Shown: positions 20,860-32,639 of the stretch, one piece after another | How positions within the stretch are numbered: position 1 is the stretch's first letter | Layout: each line of letters opens with the position of its first letter | Source: Erythrophleum ivorense | Taxonomy: Eukaryota > Streptophyta > Magnoliopsida > Fabales > Fabaceae | Reading direction: 5' to 3' | Assembly (NCBI GenBank): GCA_026724425.1 | Contig: JAIUCV010000394.1 | Coordinates: 496,001 to 560,000 of the forward strand | DNA: 64,000 nucleotides | Made by a program: the position numbers and the translations under genes | The notes under the pieces: generated by a model | The model's input: the letters and a program-made list of their open reading frames with translations, nothing else | Told to the model about the DNA's origin: nothing | The model's database searches: none

Positions 20860-23825
20860 ATGTCTTCAAGCAGTCGCACTCCTTCGGTCGGCATTGATCA
20901 TTCAGAGGATTGCTCGAACAATTCGAATGATTCGGAGATCTCGGTTCGCCGAACGTCTTCTTCTTCCGAGCCGTCCGATTCGGTGGGATCTCATAATTCC
21001 TTCACTCCGCAGGGTCGGAAAGTAATTAATTCGCCTCGATCTGAAGAGGGAAATCAGTCTGTCAGGATCGCCGAGATCGCTGAAGCTAACGTATTGGTGA
21101 GCGAGCCGTCAATCCTTCATCGTGATGGTTCGAATGGAGCATCCGAGCCAGTCTTGGATGAAGGGAACGAGCTGGCCCTCCTGCGTGCATAGCACTTGAA
21201 TAGCACTTGACCCAGTATATAATCCTGAGGAGGTCAAAATCGAACAGATGATGTCTGAGGGGGCGATCGGAGATACCCTCGGGCCGATTAAACCCAGGCC
21301 TTCTCAATTTCCGAGGAGAACCCTTCTGGACGACGCGACTCTTGATCATCTCTTATCTAGTGCCTTCGGTGTCGGCTCGTCAACAGGAGTGAGGAAATGC
21401 TCCTCGAAGAAACGGGTCTCGAAGAAAATTACACGCGGACGAGCCGCGAAGAGGACGGTTCCAAATCCTCCTGGATCGACGCTTTGCACCGAATCATCTT
21501 TGGAGTCACTTCGTCGGTGTTTCCACATATCAGAAGGAGTCGAATTTTTCCTGCCGGCGAGCCACCAAAGAGCCGATGATCCTCCTCCGGGGTGTTTGAC
21601 ACTCTACGAGAGCTTCTTCTATGGCTGCTTCCTCTGGTTTCCAATCCCGAGCCTGATCCTGCACTATCTGAGCAAGTATGGGCTCGCCATTGGACAGATC
21701 ATGCCGCGAGGTCTCCGTCATCTGATCGGGCTCATCGTCCGCAGTTTCGAGACCGGCATCCCGATTGGGATCCATCACCTTCAGAATCTTCTGGAAATTC
21801 GAGCTGGATCGAAGAAGTCGCTCCGATACTACATTTCTTGTAAGAAGAATCGGAGGATCATTGATGGTTTTCCCAACAAAGACAGCGGTTGGGAAAATTA
21901 CTTTTTCTTCGTCCCAATATGTGGGGCGACTGTTGGGAGCGTCCCCAGGAAATTTGTCAGAGAGAACTGGCAGCCAATCGGTAGTCGAACCAAAAAACAA
22001 TCATCGTTCTTATTTATATGGATCGTTTCTAACTTTTCTGTTTATTTTGCAGTTCGACGAGCCGTATTCCGTCTTCCCAGAGGTTTTTCAGAAGCCGTAG
22101 AACACTTTCGGGCGAGGAAAACCAATTGGGAGAGGGACTTTTCCTTGGAGCGAATAGAAAGCGCTCGGGCCCGAGCTTACGATTCTTTTGACGACTCCGA
22201 TAGCTCGGACGAAGAGATCCCCGAACTTTCCGAGCCTTCAGACGAGGAAATGGAGAAGAAAACCATCAGACAACGGCTCCAAGAAAAGAGGGACGAAGAA
22301 AATCGCGCAAAGGCCGAGGAAGCGGCTCGCGCTAAGGCCGCGGAGGCAGCCGCAAAATCCAAAGCCGAGGGCAAACGGACTACGGCGCCGAGCCCTCCAT
22401 AAAAGGTTCCGCGAAGCGAGGGACCTATAAATCTCGGAAAGGCCGTGAAGCGCGCCAAAGAGGCCATGGCCTCGAAGAAAAAGGGTCCCGCTGCGGCCTC
22501 CTCTCCGGGTCGTTCGGATGCGTCCAGAGATTCGGGAACTCTGGTTCTTAACCGGAGAACGAGGAAGGCATCCGAACCTGCTGGCGCTCCGGCGATGAAC
22601 TCGCCTTCTGAAGCGGGAGGGAAGAAGAGAGCCGCGCACGGAGGGCTCAAGGAGAAGGCCTCGAAGAAGGCCAAAAATGATGCTCCTTCTCTTCCATCCG
22701 CTGATCCTACTCAGGATCAGCTTCTTCAAAGAGTTGCGGCGGCGAGTTTCCTTGCGAGCAGCACATCTATGGTTCGTCTCCCTCCCCCTGATACTCTATT
22801 GGAGAGCGAGGTTTACGGAGAGGCGGCCGTAAAACTTTTTTCGGTGGGTTTTCTTCTTCTGATAAAAATGAAGCAAGTGTTCGTATATCGACTCATACGT
22901 GTATTATTTGTTTCAGTTCGCGGAGTCCTTCAATGGCATAGTGGCGGGCTACGAAGCTAGAGCTCGCTCCGATCGATCGGCCCTTGATGAGCTCCAACAG
23001 TCGATCGACAACCTGAAACGACTCCACGAGGTTTCAGAGAGGGGCCACGCCGAAGAATTAGCTCGGGCTAAAGAGGAGATCGCCAAGATCCAACGCGAAG
23101 CGGAGGTTCACAAGGCGAACGCTATCAAGATGGCCGACACGAATCTTAGGATTGCGGAAAGGACTAAGTCCTTTGAAGCCAAGGTCAGCTCGCTGCCAGA
23201 GCTTGTGCAGGCCAAGGATGCTCTCCTCGAGGCTGAGGTTAGAAGAGTGAGGTCCGAGGCGGATAGTCGGTATGTCTCTCTGCTTAAAACGGTTAGATCT
23301 TACGCGGAGGCATTCAAAGAGGCATTCCCCCGAGCTGTTTATCTCGCCCAAGCTCAGGGTAATATCGAGCTGATTGGTGACATCCGAAGCGCGAACCCTC
23401 CTGACCTCGAAGTCGAACTCGCGGGACTTGAAGAGCATGTCGCTTCCGATCCCAAGGCTGGCGAGGAGGCCGACGCACTGCTTGCGAGGATGATCGACCG
23501 CCTCGACGTTTCCATGGCCTCCTCTGTTCCTCCCGAGGTACATCTCAAAGATGAGAGGGTTACTTGGTCAGATAGGGTTGAGATCGGGGTGTATTCGCAG
23601 TATGGTACTAATTTTGGTTCCCCTCTCTTTCAGAACGAAGTCGAGCCGGCGGTGATTCCTGACCCGTCATCAGTTGAAGAAACTTTGGAACCGACGAGCC
23701 AAACGCTGGCATTCAGGGAGGGTCGGATCAAGCCCTTGGCGAGCCGGATTCGCGACCCATTGGTGCTACCGAAGAAGTTCCTGCTGCTGTTTAGGAATTT
23801 CCGAGCTCTTTCGGTTTTCTTTTAG
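20860..23825 (+). pseudogene. Antisense ORF of gypsy element (Transposase_28-type domain)
   Basis: Starts at the ATG at 20860 with a Ser-rich region. A TAG at 21190-21192, next to an 11-bp tandem duplication (ATAGCACTTGA twice), breaks the frame. From 21248 it reads through a domain with FHISEGVEFFLP, PPPGCLTLYESFF, WFPIPSLILHYL and GFPNKDSGWENYFFFV, the wording of Pfam Transposase_28 (putative gypsy-type transposon). A first intron (about 21981-22052) and a second (about 22842-22916) have GT/AG ends and happen to be open. A TAA at 22400-22402 interrupts again. The C-terminal half is a Lys/Glu/Ala-rich coiled coil. It has no transposase catalytic triad; the function is unknown. Confidence 0.75.
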
Positions 23826-24803
23826 ACTTTTGAACATGACGCCTGGATGGCTTTATCCATTTTGATTTGTAAATAGTGCATGGACGGCTTTATCCGCTTG
23901 CTGACTTGTGTAATTAAAGATAATTTGTTTGAATGACTTTGTGTTTTAGAAAATGTATTCAATCTGCTCGGTGAGATTAACTTTAGCTCTAAGCATCGTA
24001 CTTAGTTCTTTTAAAGCTGTTTTCCTGACTTTATCCCAACTTCGAGCATGTATCAATATTAACTATGACTTGGAGTAGCAATGAATTTTAAACACTCAAC
24101 CGATGTTACCGCGAGGCGTTTCTGCGTATCGGGTTTCTGCCAGCTGGTTTCTGCTTTTATCGCATCCTCATGAATTAATGAGTTACGAACCGAAACAGTG
24201 GCGATTTAATTGTTCAACCAACGTTTTAGCGAACCACTTCGCGTGTTGGGTTTCTGATCTGTATATTCCAGTTTTTGCCGCGTCCTTATCTATTAGTAAC
24301 TAGCGAGTCGGAACAGACGATGGATGATCAATTTATATAGCGCGCGCATGATATATCGTTAAAGTAAGAGGATCAAGACCGGATGTTGTGGCCAACAACA
24401 CCCGGCTCGGAACAAACTAAATACGTATTCCGATTTGTGCCAAGTGGCGTAGATGATTTGATTATTTTGACGAACCGAAGTAATAAATATTGAACTCTTA
24501 TTAGCTATCAGGTCTTAGCGGCGAACCGCGTTACAAGAAAGTCGCACGATTGACCAATCGTGTTGACGGCGAGCCGTGTTACGAAGGCCAATAAAGCGAT
24601 TAACGGCGAACCGTGTTGCTAGCTAGTGATGCGTTTAACGGCGAACCGTGTTGCATGTGAAAGGGAGTGTATATGTACACGTACCCATTCCCCCCCCCCT
24701 TTTTTGAGGGGGGGGCCAACTGAATCCACTCGAAAGTGAACTGCCTACGTACCCCTTGCGGGGATCAAGTCACGCGTAGTTCTAGGTGATGGCGCGCCGC
24801 GCC
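23826..24803. other. Spacer between antisense ORF and pol, with short repeats
   Basis: The tract holds degenerate repeats of a phrase like AACGGCGAACCGTGTTGC (near 24507, 24562, 24602 and 24632) and related CGAACCGAA-type wording from about 24100. A hairpin-like homopolymer tract lies at 24690-24715. No coding sequence is evident. Confidence 0.6.
24690..24715 (-). repeat. C10-T6GA-G8 tract: internal polypurine tract or hairpin
   Basis: Ten C, then TTTTTTGA, then eight G. On the gag-pol strand it contains six A followed by ten G and two A, a long polypurine run about 90 bases after the pol stop and 4.3 kb before the 3' LTR. It can also fold as a GC hairpin. Confidence 0.7.
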
Positions 24804-27800
24804 TTATTGATGATATCGCTTGAGGTGCATCACGTTCCATGGCTTTGAAATTGCTTCGCCGGCCATGTTTTCGAGTCGGTATGCTCCGGGACGAACCGTT
24901 TCAATGATCTTGTAGGGGCCTTCCCAGTTTGCGCCTAACTTTCCGGCATTTCGTTCAGCAGTGTTCTGGAATACTTTCCTGAGAACCAGATCGCCTTCTC
25001 TAAATCTTCGGGGTCGGACGTTGGAGTTGTAGTACTTAGCGACGGATTGTTGATAGTTTTGTATGCGGATGAGTGCTTGGTCGCGTCGTTCGTTGATTAG
25101 ATCCAGCTCGTCGAGCATCATCAGGTGATTATATCCTTCTTCCTCTGGTAGCAACCAGCGACGTACTCCGGGAAAATGTACTTCCGGTGGGATTACACAT
25201 TCCATTCCGTAGACAAGTGCGAATGGCGTTTCGCCGGTGGCTCGTCTCGGGGTTATCCGATGAGACCAAAGGACTCCTTCTAGTTCGTCTGCCCAGCGGC
25301 CTTTTTTAGCGTCGAGCCGTTTTTTAAGTCCGTCGTCTTGTTAGTTGCTTCGGCTTGACCGTTCCCTTGCGGGTAGCGAGGCGTCGACTTGCTCAGGCGG
25401 ATCTTCCATTTGTCGCAGAAGTTTTGAAATCGAGCCGAGATAAACTGCGAGCCATTGTCTGTGACAATTTCATAAGGGACACCGTGCCGACAGATGATTT
25501 TTTTCCAAATGAATTGTTCAACTTGGGCGTCTTTTATGCTTGCGTAGGATTCGGCCTCGACCCATTTAGAGAAGTAGTCGGTTAACACCAGCAAAAATAT
25601 TTTCTGCTTTGATTTGTGCAGCGATCCGACAATATCCATTGACCACCTCATGAATGGATATGGTGCGGAGATGGAAGATAACAGCTCAGCCGGCTGATGT
25701 ATCGTTGGAGCATGACGTTGACATTTCTCGCATTTCCGCGAGTATTTTTCGCAGTCGCTGATCATCGTTGGCCAAAAATAGCCGTGACGTTTGATTTTGA
25801 TAGCCAAGGCTCGTCCTCCGGAATGATTTCCACATGACCCACCGTGAACTTCTTTCATTATTTCTCTCGCCTTCTTTCCTTCTACGCACGCGAGCAACGG
25901 TCCCGTAAACCGCCATCGAAACACGGCGTCGCGTATCAGAATGTATCGTGCCGCTTGAGCCTTCAGCTTGCGAGCCGCCCACTTATCTGCTGGTACTTCT
26001 CCATCGGCTATGTACACACGGATCGGAGCGAGCCACTCCTTATCGCAACCGTATTCCGTATCTTCCTCGATGTTCATGTCCGCGGGCTGATCGCCATCGA
26101 GTATACTGTTATCGCCCTGTTCGTCTGTGACAACGATCATGAGGACTTCAGGCTCGTCAATGTCGATACTGGGATGTTCGATAAATTCTACGGGAATTAT
26201 CCTTTTCAAGTCTGGATCGGAGGTCGAGGCCAGCGATGCCAGAGCGTCGGCTTGAGTATTGTCTCCACGCGGTATCTTCTCCAGTACAAATCTTTCGAAC
26301 TATCCGGATAGATTCTTAACTACTTCGAGGTAGGCTTCCATTCTTTTGTCTTTTGTAGCGTACTCTCCACTTAATTGGCTCGCGACGAGCTGGGAATCAC
26401 AGTAAGCATTTATGTTTCGAACTCCAATTCCGTGCGCCAACTTTAATCCAGCTATTAATGCTTCGTACTCTGCCTCGTTGTTTGACGCGCCAAAATTCAG
26501 ACGAAGAGATTGTTCCAAGATTTCGCCTGTCGGGGAGGTGAGTCGAATTCCGACTCCGGCGCCTTGTTTTGACGACGAGCCATCAACATGAAGTAGCCAA
26601 TCAGCGGGAAGACTTGGTTCATCGCTGGTGCCGATTGGCAGCTCGATCAAGAAATCAGCCAAAACTTGCGACTTTGCGCTCGTTCGATTTCGATACTCGA
26701 TATCGTATTCGCTCAGCTCGATAGCCCACTTCGCCAGTCTTCCTGATTGGCTCGGGCTATGTAAAATCATTCTTAGTGGCAGTGCTGACAAGACTATGAT
26801 TGAATGGGATTGGAAATACGGGCGTAATTTCCGAGCCGACATAACGACTGCTAGCGCGAATTTCTCTGTCTGTGGGTATCTTGTCTCTGCATCGGTCAGG
26901 CTCTGACTCACGTAAAAAACCGGTTTTTGAGTTCCGCGATCTTCGCGGATGAGGACTCCACTGACTGCTGTTAAAGACACCGCGACGTACAGACATAATG
27001 GCTCTCCGTCCTCCGGCTTCGCTAGTATTGGCGGGCTCGCCAGATAAGACTTCAGCGCGAGGAAAGCTTCTTCGCATTTTGCTGTCCATTCAAACTTCTT
27101 GTTTCCTCGTAGAGTATCGTAGAAAGGAAGGCATTTGTCCGTGGATCGCGAGATAAAACGGTTAAGCGCGGCGATACGTCCGGTTAGTTGTTGGATTTGC
27201 CTCTTCGTTTCTGGCGACGGCATTTTGATCAGGGCTTGAATCTGTTTAGGGTTCGCCTCGATGCCTCGCTGAGTTACCAAGTAACCCAGGAATTCTCCAG
27301 ATGTCACAGCGAAGCGACACTTAGTCGGATTCAACTTCATATTGTATGAGTTCAATCGTTCGAAGCATTCGCGGAGATGCATCACATGATTTTCCTTCTT
27401 CAGTGATTTCACTAGCATATCGTCGATGTATACTTCCATCGTTTTTCCGAGTTGGGGGGCGAACATTCTGTTTACGAGCCGTTGATAAGTTGCTCCAGCC
27501 CCGGTCAATGGTTTCGGTGCCGACCTCACGTCGGATAGATCGATCTCCATCCGCTCCAAGGTTCCTTCGTAAATTATGTCGACTGTGCTCCCCGTGTCGA
27601 TGAGGATCCGAGCTACGTCGAAGTTTCCCACGGCTAGCATGATCACGAGGGGGTCGTCGTGTGGTTTATCAATACCGATAACTTCGTTCTCCGTGAAGGT
27701 GATTTCGGCATTTGACAACTTCGGGGATTCGTACCAATTGACCACTGCGTCGGCTCGTCGTTGAAAGGCTTTGATTGATGACACGGTGTCCGGGCAGTAT

Positions 27801-29698
27801 TGCGAGCCGCCCATTATGAGGTGAATTCTCCTCCGAGTGCCGGTTTGATCGTTCGAATCCTCCCGTCTTCCGCGCTTCGGTTGGTCGGTCGATCGATCTG
27901 GTTTCTCTGGTCGTTCTCTTGGTTCAGGTCGCTCCAGATCCTCCAGTTTTAGGTCACCCTTCAATTCTCCGCTAAGCAGCTTCTTTGCGAGCTCTGCTCC
28001 TAGGTGGCGGCACTTCTCGGTAGAATGGCCGTAGCATTGGTGAAACTCGCAGTAGGCTTTGTCATCGTAGTTCGCCGAACTTTGGTTCCTCACCCATGTG
28101 TTGCTTTTTAGCGTTTTTCCTCTTCCAGCGCCTATTTGGTTCACGACGTCCGATTGTTGGCTCGCCTCCACTTGGTAATTATGTGCCCCGGAAAAGTTCC
28201 GTCCTTCGTCATACACATATCCGCCTCGCTGGTTATGGCGCTTCTGACTTGTCTGCGGCTGCGCTGCTGGTGGCGGTTTAGCTGTCGTCTTGGAAGAACT
28301 GTGGAGCGCGGTCAACACTTTCATATCTTCTTCTTCTGCTACGAATGCTACGGATCGTTGGATCGCGTCGGCGATCGACTTCGGTTTATTGAGGGCGAGC
28401 TCTTTTCGGAAATCTGACTAGAACCACAACCCCTTTTTGAGTGAATCGACGGCAATTTCGTCATTGATAGTCCCTGCCTTTGACATAGTAGTTTTGAATC
28501 GCTCCATAAAGCTGCGAAGCGACTCTTCTTCTCCCTGGACCATATTCCACAGGTTAATTGCCGAGGCTGATCTCTCTATGAACATGGAGTACTGTTTAAG
28601 GAAGAGAGCCGTCAACTGCTGGAAGTTTTCGACCAAATTCGGCTCGAGGTTTAAGAACCAGTCCAGGGCCGCGCCCTTCAGGTACTCGGCGAATAACAAA
28701 CAGAATCCAGCATCCTTTTCTTCTACGCTTCTGAACGTAGCTCGACTTAACGCGACCCGAAACGCGTTAATATGGTCCTTAGGATTGGTGGAGCCATCGT
28801 ACTTCTGGATGCTCAATTTTCCTGGATCGTTAACCTTGGTGTTAATTATCCGAGCCGAGAAAGGCGTATGTTCTGCATCCTCGCATATCTGAGCGATGTC
28901 TGGTGCCGAGCTGAATGCTCTGTGGATTTGAGATCGAAGTAGCTTTGCCTCGTTGTCAGATTTTTCAAGACGAGCCCGAATTTCGGCCAATTCGTCTCGG
29001 CTCATATTTAGTTCTTTGCCAGGAATGTGTCTCCTTGAGGTGCTCGGGCCCCGAGGCAGCCGATCCTTGTTTTGAGTACCGTGGGGGGTTGGCGTTCGTT
29101 TTTCAAGTAGGAGCCGCGTAATGGCTTCGGCAAACGTTTCAGAAGAAGGTAAAGCAGGCGAGACGTCCGTACTCTGCTCGGCAATCTTAGTAGGTTGATT
29201 CGGATCGTCAGTCAAGTCGATCGGGGCGGATTCTCCTTGACTTGATAGTATCTGCCTGAGCATTTCAGCCAATGATTCTGGGGTGATATCGCTGGGGATC
29301 CGGTCTCCCAGGTTAAGTCGTATCGGTCGGGTATCCTTGCGCTTCGTGTTCTGCTTCTTCCCGCGGAGAAGCGGTGGCGAATCATCTGGCTCGGAATTTG
29401 TCTCGCTTTGCTCGGGAGTTTTTTCCTCTTCCTCTTCTTCTGTTTCATCGGCTGGGGACTCGAAGGCCAGATTCTTTGGGTCGAGTTTCTTTCGTCGCCT
29501 GGCGTCTCGTTCTTCTTTTTCCTTTAGTTGGGTGCGTAGATTCTCGAGCTCTTGAGTCAACGTGCTATTCAAGGCTCCTTGCTCTTCAGTTTGTCTTTTC
29601 AGGGCGGCGATCGTCTCCGCTTCCGTTTGGTTTGCCGCCGAGCCTCCTTCGTGTCGCTGACCGGTTGGGTCGGTCTCATCCAGATTTGTGTCCGTCAT
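24804..29698 (-). pseudogene. Gag-pol polyprotein of ATLANTYS-like element, broken
   Basis: One frame from the ATG at 29698. Gag includes the retrotransposon gag domain (ALDWFLNLEPNLVENFQQL) and is cut by TAG at 28418-28420. A zinc knuckle (CEFHQCYGHSTEKC), the protease (ILIDTGSTVDII) and then reverse transcriptase follow, but RT begins only at GATYQRLVNRMF with the YIDD box: everything between protease and that point is deleted in frame, junction near 27500. RNase H (HVDGSS, NNEAEYEAL, YCDSQ) is followed by TAG at 26300-26302. Integrase has the HHCC finger and the acidic residues of WSMDIVG, VTDNGSQF and GQAEAT. A frameshift near 25325 separates the C-terminal part, which ends at 24804. Confidence 0.92.
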
Positions 29699-29731
29699 TC
29701 TACCTCGTATTCCTTGTGTATGAATTCTCTT

Positions 29732-29749
29732 TCCCTCCTTCTAGCGCCA
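29732..29749 (-). promoter_or_regulatory. tRNA primer-binding site
   Basis: Immediately inside the 5' LTR, after an AT spacer, the minus strand reads TTGGCGCTAGAAGGAGGG. TGGCGC-type sequences in this position prime reverse transcription in many plant gypsy elements. I cannot name the tRNA with confidence. Confidence 0.7.
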
Positions 29750-29752
29750 AAT

Positions 29753-30217
29753 TGTGCGAGCCGAAACTTGCACAATATTATTTAGTTCGTTTTTAGGGAG
29801 AGCCGAGGAATTCTATTGATTGAACACGAAGATGACGAGCCAAAGTTGGTTTTATTATTAGCTGTTATGCGAGCTATAAAATTCGTGGCGTATGCCTTTT
29901 CTATCGGTAAAAGGTGATCTGAAAACAATTGACCTCGGTTCCTATTTATAAGAGAATAGGAACCGACTTTACAAGATTTAAGTAAACTTTCCATAATCGA
30001 ACTTTCCATTTCTGCTCGCACCGACTTGCATTTATGGCAAGCTTTGATCATGGGCCTTCTTCGATGGGCCTTGGCTCGAATCGCCTCGCTGGATGTTGGC
30101 TCGGCCCAACGAGAGATTTCCTACCGATTTCTTGGTTCAATTGACGGTTCGTCCTGGCTCGGTTTGGCTATGTCCGGTTCGAATGGCAATGTGATGGAGG
30201 GAAATCCGACCCCAACA
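29753..30217 (-). repeat. 5' LTR of gypsy element
   Basis: 465 bp, same length as the left LTR and about 98.3% identical. It is the promoter-bearing LTR for the minus-strand gag-pol. Its outer edge is followed by the ACAAT target duplication. Confidence 0.95.
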
Positions 30218-32639
30218 ACAATACAATGAAGTTTCAGTCTTTCCCAGTTTGGCGTTGCAGCCGGCACTTGTGCAGGAGACGTAGTTCCAACCATATTGAC
30301 CGAGAACGTCGACGACGGTTCCGATGCAGTAGAAGCTGACCACCTGTGCGCAGGGAAAGCAGATTGATTAGTAGCAGACGCACAATGTAAGTGACAACAT
30401 AATTTGGTTTGTAAAATATAGAGCTCTTTGTTGCAGGAAAAAGTAGTCGAAACAAATTGCTAATGGGAGACATAGGGGGCCGAATAACAATTTGACACTG
30501 CAAATGCCAACTTATATGGCACAGTACGACACAATACGTTCCAGTGAAACAGCAAGTGACAGAAAAGGGTAAGGGGACGAGAACATGTGGTTCATTCTGC
30601 AGGAACTGGTTGATCTCAGCTATGGTAACAGTTTCGTATTTAGTGATGGCTGAGGAAGCAGTTGTCACTGTTGGTGTAGGCCCCGCACTGCGGCCTATGC
30701 TGTTGTAATTATAAAAAAAAGTGAGTAGACATGTTAGAGGACTGATGAAAAGTAGTTGGGAAATAGTGTGCGATGCCCACGGACCTAGTTAGGAGTTCTG
30801 CAGTTTCAGGGACGCCTGTGTCGAAGAAAAGTCTGGTTGCTGAAGTGGAGTTAAGAGTCAGGGCACCTAGAAAAGTAGTTTGTTTAAGTGGGGTGAGTGG
30901 CCGTACCAGTACCAAAATTGGGGGCAAATAGGGGGTGTGAAGCTATACCTCCAATTGTTTATGGGTTCACAGTGGTGATGAGTATGACCGTTGGCTGGAC
31001 CAAGCTGGTGTTCCATGTCGCACGGAAAGCACCGGCGATGTCTCCCCAGAGGTTAACGCGAATGTTCTCGCCGCTGTTCATATAAAATGTGATAGTCATC
31101 GGAAAATTGTCTGTAAGAAAATCCAGACACAGTTATGACGAAAATAGCTACACACTCACTCTTGCATATTCAGGTGGAGGAACACCCTTTCTTTGGACCT
31201 GTTCTCCGCAACCTCCATAGGCGGTTCTGCGGTCGTCGGTGACTTGAGGTTGTCTCCGGTAATTAGTCGCAGCTGACCAATGGCATCTGTGAAGCACAAC
31301 ATACATAAAAGAGAGGGTGAGGAACGGCTGGGAGCCGTAGACGGCACTGTGATGTATTCAGGGGAAGCGTCTCTTACCAAAGAGATCGTAATCGCGGTCG
31401 GCAATTGTGGCGAAGTCATTGAAGCCACGCAGCCTGAATTTCTGGGTTGCAATTTTTTCCGCACAGTCAACGATCGGGGTCATTGTTGTGAGGTCTGTGA
31501 AACTGATGGTGTTCTTGTGGTCGGAAACCCTGTAAAGTGCTTTGGCGGGCCTGATCATGAACTTTTTCAGTTTGAAAACTGAGTTGCGCTTCAAGCTCTC
31601 TTCGTGGCGGGAAAGTCTGTTGGCGGAGATGAATCCTTGAACTGCTTTAGACTGAGAGATGGGAAATTGATTAATAACAATAATTGATATATAGTGGAGA
31701 AATTTCGACGGCGATTTCGAGCAACAACCTTTGCATCAAGGAGAAGAAGCTCAACACCCATGAGGACATTGCCTTTCTTGAAGTTCCGAGCTTCCCAGAA
31801 ATGGAGAAGCCGGACGAACACCTCCTCGTTGCAGAATTGGCCCTCAATTTTGTCAAGCACCTGGAAACTTGGTGGGTCAACGGAAAGAGGAATAGCTGGT
31901 GATGCCATGGCTAGATTATGCGGTGGTTGGAAAGGTTTGTGTGGGTTATGCAGCTTGAGGAGTGAGGTGTTTTATAGGGCCGTATGACAGGGGCGACGAT
32001 TGGGTATATAGCGGCCATGAAGAAGCAATAAATATGACGGAATGAGTGGGACTTGAAGAGTGAGTTAAAGAGATGAGTGGTAACTGTAGAGATATATGGG
32101 TGAGCAGAATCGATTTCTTAAGCGGCTTTGTAACTGCGAGGGAAGTAGGGGCGATGTTATTGAGTCGTCTCAATGGCGGCTGTAACGAATGGGGATGATG
32201 GGAGAGAAATCGTTTTTTTTGCAAGAGAGAAGAGGAGGATGGCGATTAATTAATTGGGCTTGAATGTGTTTAAGTGGGCTTGCATTTGGGAGTAATCGTG
32301 TGGGTGAGTTTAATTTTTTTAATGGGCTATATAGAAAGAGTAGTTAATCGATTTTGATTGGGCTATATAGAAAGAGTAGTGAACCGATGAATGTTTAGAG
32401 TTTTTGAATATTTATGTGTGCCACGTGGCATTGCGAGAAAGCTTTCTAAAACGCTGACGTGGATGGCCTAAGAAGCCCCAAGCAGCTTCTTTCACTTATT
32501 ATTATTATAGATAGACTAGGAGATAATCCGCGCTTCGCGCGAAATTTTACGTTGTTATTATTAACTTGGTTAGATGAAAATTTGAAGATATCAAATTTTT
32601 TAATTTAATTTTGTGTTTCAAAATTATCATACACTTATT

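Larger units (their letters stand above)
19886..30217 (-). mobile_element. ATLANTYS-like Ty3/gypsy retrotransposon, 10.3 kb
   Basis: Both LTRs are 465 bp, start TGTGCGAG and end CCCCAACA as read on the plus strand, and are flanked by the perfect 5-bp duplication ACAAT (19881-19885, 30218-30222). Gag-pol reads on the minus strand (29698-24804), and a second gene lies on the opposite strand next to the 3' LTR (20860-23825). Extra antisense ORFs between pol and the 3' LTR are known for several Tat-lineage plant gypsy elements. The LTRs differ at about 8 of 465 sites (1.7%). The element is defective: it lacks half of reverse transcriptase and has two stops and a frameshift. It inserted into the C-terminal OB-fold exon of the RPA-like gene. 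Confidence 0.93.
17906..31908 (-). pseudogene. Helitron-borne RPA70-like gene, split by two insertions
   Basis: Recognisable minus-strand pieces: exon 1 (31908-31729, VRLLHFWEARNFKKGN), exon 2 (31652-31378), exon 3 (about 31286-31164), exon 4 (about 31126-30950), small exons near 30890-30800 and 30690-30580, the start of the C-terminal OB-fold (30340-30223), then 19885-19602 and 18240-17906. RPA70-like proteins bind single-stranded DNA and occur as accessory proteins in plant Helitrons. The gene is dead: an in-frame TAA in exon 4 (TTVNP stop), the gypsy element inserted in the C-terminal OB-fold exon, and the LTR-like element further downstream. The last piece (PPECLRSIVGRTCKFQIKIK) and the acidic tail to 17906 are still readable. 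Confidence 0.78.
2124..32515 (-). mobile_element. Helitron H1, RPA-bearing, with three nested insertions
   Basis: On the minus strand the element ends with a GC hairpin (complement of 2136-2152) followed 11 bases later by CTAA (2124-2127) next to a T. Its 5' end is TCTATCTATAATAATAATAA (complement of about 32496-32515) followed by the GGGGCTTCTTAGGCCATCC block shared with other Helitrons here. Subtracting the MULE, the LTR-like element and the gypsy element leaves about 6 kb. The cargo is an RPA70-like single-strand-binding gene on the minus strand, plus captured NF-YA and P450 pieces on the plus strand. No Rep/helicase gene is present, so the element was non-autonomous or has lost it. The 3' end abuts H0 and the 5' end abuts H2. 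Confidence 0.75.

Noticed and set aside
21530..22729. Long minus-strand ORFs under the antisense gene
   Set aside because: Shadows of a GC-rich, coiled-coil coding region on the plus strand; no domain in these frames.
20860..23825. Antisense ORF as a DNA transposase
   Set aside because: The Pfam name contains transposase but no DDE/DDD triad is visible and the gene lies within gypsy LTRs.
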